The notes below the pieces were generated by a model. It did not search any database. It had not been told where the DNA came from and saw only the letters and a list, made by a program, of their open reading frames with translations. DNA of 12,394 nucleotides. Origin: Sphingomonadaceae bacterium. GTDB taxonomy: Bacteria > Pseudomonadota > Alphaproteobacteria > Sphingomonadales > Sphingomonadaceae. This document shows, in pieces, positions 6,695 to 12,394 of the stretch (the stretch's first letter is position 1; the number at the start of each line of letters is the position of its first letter). The stretch is from assembly GCA_020446665.1 (NCBI GenBank), contig JAGREF010000069.1:1-12394 (forward strand), written 5' to 3'. The translations under genes and the position numbers were made by a program.

Positions 6695-7464
6695 CAGCCG
6701 GATACCTTGCTGCCAAACTCGAGGGGAACGCCAGCGTCTTCGCCGCCGCCATAGCGATATTCGAGGAAACGGTTCTTGATCGCGAGATCATCCAGCGCGC
6801 CATCGGCCAGTTGCCTCGTGACGCTGTCAATTTCCTTGCTGATCTTGTCGAGCCCGTTGACGAGCTGTTCGTCAGCAGTGCCGCCTGCGCGGGTTTCATT
6901 GCGCAGATGGGGCGGAATCTTGCGGTAGCTATCGACCATTCCGGGCAAATGTTCGCCCACCAGCTTGCGGATTTCACGCGTGGCGGGGTGGTTCTGGTCA
7001 ATCGCTTCCAGCTGCAAGCCCAAACCATCCAGTTGCACGCCAATCTGGTCCACCAGTTGCACCGCCGGTGCAGGCAGGGCGGGGCGCTGTGCCTCCAGCC
7101 ACAATTCCGTATGGCCCACCATCTGCCGCACGGAACCGGTGTTGAGATCCTGACGCTGGGGCACTTTCATCCGCGGGAAGATGGAGAAAGCCAGCACTGC
7201 GGCGACAATTGCGAAGAATGTCAGCATCACGCCGGTAAAGCCAATCCCGTCGATCACCAGCCCGGCCACCATCGCCCCCAGCACAATAGCGCCGGTGGCG
7301 ACGACGATCCGCTTCAGCTTGCCGACCATATGGTTGGTCTTGATCCGCCGCGAACCGCGCCCGACATGTTTGGCCGGGCGATGCGTGCCGCCTTCGCGCT
7401 GGATTTGCAGGCTGTTGCCGGCAGCCCGCAATATCTGCTCGGATTCCCGTGTGCTGTCAGCCAT
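6694..7464 (-). CDS. XpaC-like membrane protein (5-bromo-4-chloroindolyl phosphate hydrolysis family)
   Basis: A 256-residue protein with a basic, hydrophilic N terminus (1-50) and two adjacent hydrophobic segments, near 53-71 and 75-97. A long, mostly helical soluble tail follows (about 100-256) and includes HTELWLEAQRPALPAPAVQL and NHPATREIRKLVGEHLPGMV. This layout fits the XpaC family, named after a Bacillus subtilis gene for X-phosphate hydrolysis. No phosphatase motif is visible, and the family's real role is unclear. Its placement directly after telA, 10 bases away, matches the recurrent XpaC-TelA pairing and supports the call. GAGG at 7473-7476, overlapping the telA stop codon and eight bases from the ATG, supports the start. 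The tail probably faces the cytoplasm and could interact with TelA; that is inference. Confidence 0.78.
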   Translation of the reverse strand: MADSTRESEQILRAAGNSLQIQREGGTHRPAKHVGRGSRRIKTNHMVGKLKRIVVATGAIVLGAMVAGLVIDGIGFTGVMLTFFAIVAAVLAFSIFPRMKVPQRQDLNTGSVRQMVGHTELWLEAQRPALPAPAVQLVDQIGVQLDGLGLQLEAIDQNHPATREIRKLVGEHLPGMVDSYRKIPPHLRNETRAGGTADEQLVNGLDKISKEIDSVTRQLADGALDDLAIKNRFLEYRYGGGEDAGVPLEFGSKVSG

Positions 7465-7474
7465 GCCTTGCGCC

Positions 7475-8683
7475 TCAGCCCTCCAGGCTCAGCAGCTTGC
7501 TGTCCTGCAATTGCGCGGCGGCCTGCGATTGGCCTTCAGCGCGGGCGATATAGCCTTTGGACTTCTCGACTTCGTCCGACAGGACATTGACGGTCTGCTT
7601 CATGGAATCGAGCGCCCGCAGCTTGAACTGATCCACTTCATCCATCGTGTCATAAATGTTCTGGAAGGCACGCTGCAGCGTTTCCAGCGGGATGGTGCTG
7701 GCGGCGGCCTGTTCGTGGATCTTGCCGGTCTGTTCGCGCAGCATGGTGCTGGTGGAATCGATGATCCCGGCGGTGGTTTGGTTGAGCGCAGTGATCTGGT
7801 TCAGCACCAGCCGCTGATTGGTCATCGCTTCGGCCACGGTCACCGCCGTGCGCAGCGCGCCGACAGTGGTGGTGCTGGCGCGGTCGACGCCCTTCACCAG
7901 CTCGACATTGTTCTTCTTGACCAGATCGAGCGCGAGATAACCTTGCACGCTCACGGCCATCTGCGTGAGCAAGTCCTGCGTGCGCTGGCGGACATAGAAC
8001 AGGGCGGTTTCGCGGATCGCCTTGGCCTTGGCCGGATCGGTCGCATCCAGTTCTGCTGCCTTGTCTTCCAGTCGCTCATCGAGCGTCTTGGAGATATGGA
8101 TCATCTGTTCCAGATTGCCCATCGCATCCCACAATTTCTGCCGTTCGACATCAATCGCGGAATTATCCATCAGCAGCTCGTCCTTGCCACTGGCGAGGTT
8201 GAGCAGGATCGACTGGATATGCGTCTGCGCGCTTTGATAGCTGCGGAAATAATTGGTCAGCTTGTTGCCGAAGGGGATGATGCCCAGAATCTTGCGCGTA
8301 CCTGACAGCTTGCCGCGCTTTCCGGGGTCCAGTTCTTCCACCACGCGGCGCAATTCAGCCAGATTGGCGCCCACGCCTTCATCCTGATCCATCGCGCGGA
8401 TCGGGCGGTCGAGGAAGCGGTTGGACATGCCCGCCGCCGCCATGATTTCCTTGCGCCCCATATTGGTGATCTGGTCCACCTTGCGCCCGAATTCAGGCGA
8501 ATTGGCATCCTGCGCGATCAGTTCCTCGACGAAACCGTCCACCTTCACTTCCAGCTTGCTCTTCTGCTCGTCAGTGACGGGGACCAGCCCTGCTGCCTTT
8601 TCCGGCGCGACCTGCGGCACCGGGTCGGGCGGGGTCAGTTGCAGGTCAATGTCAGTCGCGGTCTTGGTTTCGGTTCCACTCAT
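7475..8683 (-). CDS. TelA/KlaA-family toxic anion resistance protein
   Basis: Soluble 402-residue helical protein of the TelA family (KlaA/TelA of plasmid tellurite resistance, YceH of Bacillus). Members are linked to resistance to tellurite, some cell-wall-active compounds and envelope stress, but the mechanism is unknown. The N-terminal 35 residues are Pro-rich and disordered-looking. The conserved core has ILGIIPFGNKLTNYFRSYQS at 132-151 and the family signature NNVELVKGVDRASTTTVGAL at 258-277. A long coiled-coil-like C terminus ends at EVEKSKGYIARAEGQSQAA. No membrane segment or signal peptide is seen. AGGAG 12 bases before the ATG is a rather distant ribosome-binding site. It heads an operon with the xpaC-like and PHA_gran_rgn-like genes. 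No terB/C/D/E genes occur in the window, so a specific tellurite role is unproven. Confidence 0.88.
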   Translation of the reverse strand: MSGTETKTATDIDLQLTPPDPVPQVAPEKAAGLVPVTDEQKSKLEVKVDGFVEELIAQDANSPEFGRKVDQITNMGRKEIMAAAGMSNRFLDRPIRAMDQDEGVGANLAELRRVVEELDPGKRGKLSGTRKILGIIPFGNKLTNYFRSYQSAQTHIQSILLNLASGKDELLMDNSAIDVERQKLWDAMGNLEQMIHISKTLDERLEDKAAELDATDPAKAKAIRETALFYVRQRTQDLLTQMAVSVQGYLALDLVKKNNVELVKGVDRASTTTVGALRTAVTVAEAMTNQRLVLNQITALNQTTAGIIDSTSTMLREQTGKIHEQAAASTIPLETLQRAFQNIYDTMDEVDQFKLRALDSMKQTVNVLSDEVEKSKGYIARAEGQSQAAAQLQDSKLLSLEG

Positions 8684-8737
8684 GGCTTGCGCCGGCTCCT
8701 CGCTTTTGGCCGCCCGACAGCGGCAGGTTCATCTACT

Positions 8738-8766
8738 GTATTAAGTGCATAAGACACGAACTTCAA
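8738..8766 (-). promoter_or_regulatory. Putative sigma70-type promoter for the telA operon
   Basis: Reading the minus strand, TTGAAG (8766-8761) and TAATAC (8743-8738) are separated by 17 bases and lie 54-83 bases upstream of the telA start. The -35 matches four of six consensus bases and the -10 three of six. Spacing and location are good but the hexamers are imperfect, so this is a candidate only. Confidence 0.35.
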
Positions 8767-8823
8767 GATTTACCAGGCGGATGCTGAACGATCAGGCGAA
8801 AGATGGAAAGTGCTGTTCTCGCT

Positions 8824-8851
8824 TTGCCGTTAGTTTGCAGACCGCTAAAGT
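8824..8851 (+). promoter_or_regulatory. Putative sigma70-type promoter for the DUF389 operon
   Basis: TTGCCG (8824-8829) and TAAAGT (8846-8851) are 16 bases apart, each matching four of six consensus bases. A transcript starting about seven bases later would begin well after the ATG at 8803 but just before the ATG at 8881, so this candidate favours the shorter reading of the DUF389 gene. It is weak evidence taken alone. Confidence 0.3.
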
Positions 8852-8880
8852 GCTGGATTGATCATTGCAGGACCTGCCGG

Positions 8881-10389
8881 ATGGAAGCGGACAAGAAGCC
8901 GAATATCGAGCACGAAATCACGCGATTCACCATCTCGGTGCGCCGCTGGTGGCGCGATGTGGTGGTAGCGACGGTGGATCAGCAAAAAGTGATCGACCGC
9001 AGGCGACAGGAATGTCGGCTGAGCGCGCGTTATTTGCTGATGCTGTCCATGTCGGCGGGCATTGCGATTCTGGGCCTGCTGCAATCCTCGCCTGCCGTGG
9101 TGATCGGTGCCATGCTGCTCTCGCCGTTGATGGATCCGATCATGGGGCTGGGCTTTGGCCTTGCCGTCGGTGATTTCCAATGGACCAAGCAATCGTTGAA
9201 AAGCCTGCTGATCGGGGCAGTCTTTGCGATTCTGTTTACTGCGCTCATCGTCTTCTTTTCGCCCTTGCAGACAGTGACAACGGAGATTGCCTCGCGCACG
9301 CGGCCCAATCTGATGGATCTGGGGATCGCGCTGTTTTCCGCTGTCGCGGGTGCCTATGCCACGATTCGCGGGCGTGACGGGACGATTGTGGGTGTGGCCA
9401 TTGCCACCGCCTTGATGCCGCCGCTGGCCGTGGTGGGTTTTGGCCTTGCGACCTTCAACTGGACGGTCTTTTCCGGCGCGCTGATGCTGTTCGTTACCAA
9501 CCTGGTGGTGATTGCCGGGACCACAACGGTGATGGCGCGTCTCTATGGTTTCAGCACGACCCTGTCGGAAAAGCAGACGCAGTTGCAATTCGCAGTCACG
9601 CTGGCGGTGTTTATCGCGCTGGCCGTGCCGTTGGGGCTGACCCTGCGAGACGTGGCGTGGGAAGCCAATGCCCAGCGCCAGGTGCGCAGCGAAGTGATGG
9701 AGCGGTTTGATGGCCGCTCGCGCCTGTCACAGCTCGATATTGGCTGGGACAGCGACCCGGTCAGCGTTTCGGCTACAGTCTTTACTTCGGAAATGAACCC
9801 GCGTGCGGAAGTAGAGCTAAGCAAGGCGCTTGAGCGGGTGCTGGGCCAGCCTGTGAACCTCACCCTCACGCAATTGCAGGCAGGTACCAGTTCGAAGGAA
9901 GCGGAAGAGGCGCAGCTGGCCTCTGCCCGCGCTCGCGAGGAACAGGCCGGAATCGAACGGGCTGAAAATCTCGCGGCGCGTCTCGCGCTTGTGGCCGGTG
10001 TGCCGGAAACGGAAGTGATCGTTGACCGCCAGCGCCGCCGGGCGCTGGTGCGCGCTGCACCGCTCGAAGGGGCGACGCTGGCGACTTACGCTACGCTGGA
10101 AAAACGCATTGCTGCGACTGAACCGGATTGGCGAGTGGAGCTGATGCCTCCGGCGGGCGCGCTGCCAGACGTCGCCTTCAAGGATGGCGAACCGACCGAG
10201 GCGGGCGCGCAGGCCATTGCGCTGGCCGCCTGGGCGTCTGCCCGGATTGACGCTGCCATCCGGATTAGTGGTCCGGCCGAACAAGCGGCCAAGACCAAGG
10301 AACTGATCGAGGCAGCAGGAGGCAAGGCTGAATTGGGGGCAGAAAATGGCGGAACCGTGCAACTGGGCTGGAGCTCGCTTGGCGGATGA
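8881..10389 (+). CDS. DUF389 multi-pass membrane protein with long soluble C-terminal region
   Basis: Predicted inner-membrane protein of the DUF389 (TIGR00341-like) family, function unknown. From the ATG at 8881 (502 residues), about seven hydrophobic segments lie between 50 and 255. The family hallmark SSPAVVIGAMLLSPLMDPIMG is at 69-89, and a second internal motif, GVAIATALMPPLAVVGFGLA, at 171-190, suggests an internally repeated half. Residues 258-502 are hydrophilic, with alternating beta/alpha segments and a highly charged helix (340-370, Glu/Ala/Arg-rich). AGGA eight bases upstream supports this start. The ATG at 8803 would add 26 residues with four cysteines and no family resemblance. 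The gene is divergent from telA and overlaps the crotonase gene as ATGA. Transport or signalling roles proposed for the family are not demonstrated by anything visible here. Confidence 0.85.
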   Translation: MEADKKPNIEHEITRFTISVRRWWRDVVVATVDQQKVIDRRRQECRLSARYLLMLSMSAGIAILGLLQSSPAVVIGAMLLSPLMDPIMGLGFGLAVGDFQWTKQSLKSLLIGAVFAILFTALIVFFSPLQTVTTEIASRTRPNLMDLGIALFSAVAGAYATIRGRDGTIVGVAIATALMPPLAVVGFGLATFNWTVFSGALMLFVTNLVVIAGTTTVMARLYGFSTTLSEKQTQLQFAVTLAVFIALAVPLGLTLRDVAWEANAQRQVRSEVMERFDGRSRLSQLDIGWDSDPVSVSATVFTSEMNPRAEVELSKALERVLGQPVNLTLTQLQAGTSSKEAEEAQLASARAREEQAGIERAENLAARLALVAGVPETEVIVDRQRRRALVRAAPLEGATLATYATLEKRIAATEPDWRVELMPPAGALPDVAFKDGEPTEAGAQAIALAAWASARIDAAIRISGPAEQAAKTKELIEAAGGKAELGAENGGTVQLGWSSLGG

Positions 10390-11144
10390 GTGTCAATGTT
10401 CATGATGACGGTGCTGTCCGCATTGTTACCATTGACCGGCCGGAGGTCCGCAATGCGGTCGATCCGGCCACGGCTCTCCTGCTGCGGGAGGCCTTTGCCG
10501 AATTCGCCCGGCGTGACGACCTTTCCGTCGCTATCCTGACCGGCGCGGACGGCACATTCTGCGCCGGTTTCGATTTGCGCGCGGTCGGCGCAGGTGGCGC
10601 AACCTACGAACCCGAAGGTGAAGGGCCGATGGGCCCCAGCCGCATGTTGCTGGACAAGCCGGTTATTGCCGCTGTGGAAGGCCATGCCGTTGCTGGCGGG
10701 CTTGAGCTTGCTTTGTGGTGCGATTTGCGTGTTGCCTCGCAAAGCGCGGTGTTCGGGGTGTTTTGCCGCCGCTGGGGTGTGCCCCTGATTGGTGGCGGCA
10801 CCGTGCGCCTGCCGCGCATTGTGGGGCAAGGGCGCGCGCTCGACATGATCCTGACCGGGCGGCCGGTTGACGCACAGGAAGCGCTGGCCATGGGGCTGGC
10901 CAACCGCGTAGTTCCCGAGGGAGAGGCGCTTGCTGCCGCGCAGGTGCTGGCAGCCGAGATCGCCCGCTTCCCGCAAACCTGCCTGCGCGCGGACCGGCTT
11001 TCCGCCTATCGCCAGTTCGACAGCGATCTGGCTGAAGCATTGAAGGCAGAGGGTCGCGGCGGTCTCGCCCCGCTGCGAGAGGAAGCCCGAAAAGGCGCTG
11101 CCCGCTTTGCCGGAGGCGAAGGGCGCGGGGGGAGCTTCGAATGA
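10386..11144 (+). CDS. Crotonase/enoyl-CoA hydratase-family protein
   Basis: Cytoplasmic 252-residue member of the crotonase superfamily, which stabilises acyl-CoA enolate intermediates in an oxyanion hole. The N-terminal half has the expected VRIVTIDRPEVRNAVD (11-26), the oxyanion-hole segment DGTFCAGFDLRAV (55-67) and the GHAVAGGLELALWCDLRVA block at 99-117. E107 aligns with the first catalytic glutamate of enoyl-CoA hydratase (Glu144 in the rat enzyme). In FGVFCRRWGVPLIGGG (123-138), the second glutamate (rat Glu164) appears to be replaced by C127. Classical hydratase activity is therefore doubtful; isomerase, hydrolase or another reaction is possible. The ATG overlaps the DUF389 stop codon (ATGA). 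The pairing with a membrane protein is unexpected and does not clarify its substrate. Confidence 0.88.
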   Translation: MSVNVHDDGAVRIVTIDRPEVRNAVDPATALLLREAFAEFARRDDLSVAILTGADGTFCAGFDLRAVGAGGATYEPEGEGPMGPSRMLLDKPVIAAVEGHAVAGGLELALWCDLRVASQSAVFGVFCRRWGVPLIGGGTVRLPRIVGQGRALDMILTGRPVDAQEALAMGLANRVVPEGEALAAAQVLAAEIARFPQTCLRADRLSAYRQFDSDLAEALKAEGRGGLAPLREEARKGAARFAGGEGRGGSFE

Positions 11145-12013
11145 GTGGGACGCCATTGATGACGAGACTTTGCCGCATGTCAGCCGGGCTGTTGGCGATG
11201 TTTGCCGCTTCAGCCTGCTCCGCTCAGCCATCGCAGAGTGAAAGCGAATTTGCGCGTGAGATGATCCCGCGCTTGCAGGCGGCGATGCCCGGGGCAGAGA
11301 TGGCCCCCGATCCGGAGGAGGTGCTGACTATCCGGATCGCCAAGTGGAACGACTTCGACGATGCGCAGATCAACCTGCATCGCATCTACGGCTACTGCCT
11401 GAATGCCACGCCGACGGATTGTGAAACGGTCAAACAGGAATTTGTCGAGAAGATCGCATATCGACCACCTCCGCCGGAAGCGAAGGATTTGCGCGTGATC
11501 GTGCGCGATGCGCAATATTGGGACTACATCCGGGAGACTTTTGCCGAAAAGGGGGGATTGCCCTTTCACCGCCAGATCGGGGACGATCTATACGCAATCC
11601 TTGCCTTTGACAGCCCGGAGACCATCGCGCTGGCGCAACCAGACCAACTTGCCGAAATGGGGCTGGACGAGGACGCGGCATGGACGCGGGCGACCAGCCA
11701 GACAAAAGCTGTCCTGCCACAGCTACCCGATGGCAAATCCCTTAGCCGACAGGCGGTTGCCTATGAAAACGAGGAATATTTGGCCAGCCTGCTGGTTGAC
11801 CTCGACAGTTGGGAAATAATCGCCCGCAATGCCGGGCCGGACTTGTTCGTGACTGCCGTTTCCGATCAGTTCGTATTCGTCGGGATAATGGGTTCAGGGC
11901 CCGGTCTGGACAAATTCCGCCAGACAGTAGCGGAAGATTGCAAGGCATCGCCGCGTTGCGTCAGCCCCAATATCTACCGCTTCCGCAATGGACGCTGGGT
12001 GATCGCAGACTAG
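11141..12013 (+). CDS. Exported hypothetical protein, weakly DUF1444/YtpQ-like
   Basis: A 290-residue protein with a clear N-terminal export signal: Arg at 9 and 12, a hydrophobic core SAGLLAMFAASA (14-25), then C26. AASAC could be an atypical lipobox (Ala rather than Leu at -3) or a normal signal-peptidase site, so it is either a lipoprotein or a periplasmic protein. The mature part is acidic, with no membrane segment. The sequence around LRVIVRDAQYWDYIRETF, GLPFHRQIGDDLYAILAFD and QLAEMGLDEDAAWTRATSQ recalls DUF1444 (B. subtilis YtpQ), but this is from memory of pattern and is tentative. Four cysteines follow the signal (87, 94, 268, 273 approximately) and could form disulfides. GGAG six bases before the ATG supports the start, which overlaps the crotonase stop as ATGA. 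Function unknown. Confidence 0.72.
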   Translation: MSGTPLMTRLCRMSAGLLAMFAASACSAQPSQSESEFAREMIPRLQAAMPGAEMAPDPEEVLTIRIAKWNDFDDAQINLHRIYGYCLNATPTDCETVKQEFVEKIAYRPPPPEAKDLRVIVRDAQYWDYIRETFAEKGGLPFHRQIGDDLYAILAFDSPETIALAQPDQLAEMGLDEDAAWTRATSQTKAVLPQLPDGKSLSRQAVAYENEEYLASLLVDLDSWEIIARNAGPDLFVTAVSDQFVFVGIMGSGPGLDKFRQTVAEDCKASPRCVSPNIYRFRNGRWVIAD

Positions 12014-12029
12014 GCGACCGCAGCCCCGC

Positions 12030-12394
12030 TCAGGCAGCGATCGCCAGCTTGATCGGCTCGATCTCGCCCGACAGATATTGCTTCTTCGCCTTGGCCCGGC
12101 TCAGTTTGCCGCTGCTGGTGCGGGGCAAGGTGCGCGGCGGGACCAGTTCGACGACACAGTTCATGCCAGTGACGGCGCGGACCTTGTCGCGGATTTCGTC
12201 ATGCAGCTTCACCCGCTCTTCCGGATCGGCGACGCGGCAATGGACCAGCACGGCGGGCACTTCTTCGCCTTCGCCCGTATCGAGCGAGAAAGCGGCAATG
12301 TCGCCATGGTTGAAGCCCGGCAATTGCTCCACCGCCCATTCGATGTCCTGCGGCCAGTGGTTCTTGCCATTGATGATGATCATGTCCTTGGCGC
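12030..12394 (-). CDS. Fatty acyl-AMP ligase/acyl-CoA synthetase, C-terminal fragment (continues past the right edge)
   Basis: Only the last 120 residues of an adenylate-forming enzyme are in the window. The visible part begins AKDMIIINGKNHWPQDIEWA, the hinge (A8-like) region, where Asn-Gly-Lys-Asn and the WPQDIE continuation are typical of long-chain fatty acyl-AMP ligases rather than ordinary acyl-CoA synthetases. Near the C terminus, PPRTLPRTSSGKLSRAKA holds the A10 motif with the catalytic Lys of Ser-Gly-Lys. Such enzymes activate fatty acids as acyl-adenylates, often for transfer to acyl-carrier proteins or polyketide synthases. The N-terminal adenylation domain is off-window, so ligase versus CoA-synthetase cannot be settled. 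The frame is open through the right edge, so the ATG at 12383 is internal. Its stop codon lies 16 bases from that of the convergent exported-protein gene. Confidence 0.87.
   Translation of the reverse strand, partial: AKDMIIINGKNHWPQDIEWAVEQLPGFNHGDIAAFSLDTGEGEEVPAVLVHCRVADPEERVKLHDEIRDKVRAVTGMNCVVELVPPRTLPRTSSGKLSRAKAKKQYLSGEIEPIKLAIAA

Noticed and set aside
7181..8305. Plus-strand open frame of 374 codons opposite xpaC-like and telA
   Set aside because: Antisense to family-recognised genes; low-complexity composition typical of a shadow frame.
8803..8880. 26-residue N-terminal extension of the DUF389 protein
   Set aside because: Cys-rich with no family resemblance; the start at 8881 has a better-placed AGGA and a candidate promoter just upstream.
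10086..11231. Minus-strand open frame of 381 codons opposite the crotonase gene
   Set aside because: The crotonase frame has clear catalytic motifs; the antisense product has none.

Overview
The window is about 60% G+C, densely packed and protein-coding throughout. Gene content suggests an alphaproteobacterium, most likely Sphingomonadales (Sphingomonas/Erythrobacter type): a TelA-XpaC pair followed by a small PHA-granule-region-like gene, an orphan TonB-type transducer, a fatty acyl-AMP-ligase-like gene and a FadJ-type beta-oxidation enzyme. This placement is inferred from family content, not from a marker gene. I see no tRNA, rRNA, CRISPR array, insertion sequence or phage gene, and no gene-free stretch exceeds 300 bases. 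The longest gaps are 2118-2276 and 8684-8880.

Left part (1-4100). The 3' part of a FadB/FadJ-type 3-hydroxyacyl-CoA dehydrogenase enters from the left and ends at a strong hairpin with a T-rich tail. A minus-strand YhhQ-type queuosine-precursor transporter follows. It is transcribed away from an isopenicillin-N-synthase-like 2OG-Fe(II) oxygenase, and a near-consensus FNR-type box lies between them. An orphan TonB-family protein comes next.

Middle (4101-8683). A plus-strand operon with overlapping stop and start codons encodes a single-domain GDP-mannose pyrophosphorylase (manC), a short type I phosphomannose isomerase (manA) and a small DUF2721 membrane protein. The first two supply GDP-mannose for surface polysaccharide. 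Converging on it is a minus-strand operon, telA - xpaC-like - PHA_gran_rgn-like, with very short intergenic distances.

Right part (8684-12394). Divergent from telA is a second overlapping operon: a DUF389 multi-pass membrane protein with a long soluble C-terminal region, a crotonase-family enzyme whose second catalytic glutamate appears to be replaced, and a predicted exported protein loosely resembling DUF1444/YtpQ. The window closes with the C-terminal end of a convergent fatty acyl-AMP ligase/acyl-CoA synthetase gene that runs off the right edge.

The most system-like element is the TelA/XpaC/PHA_gran_rgn operon, head-to-head with the DUF389 operon. Both contain poorly characterised membrane-associated proteins, and they share a 197-bp divergent control region.
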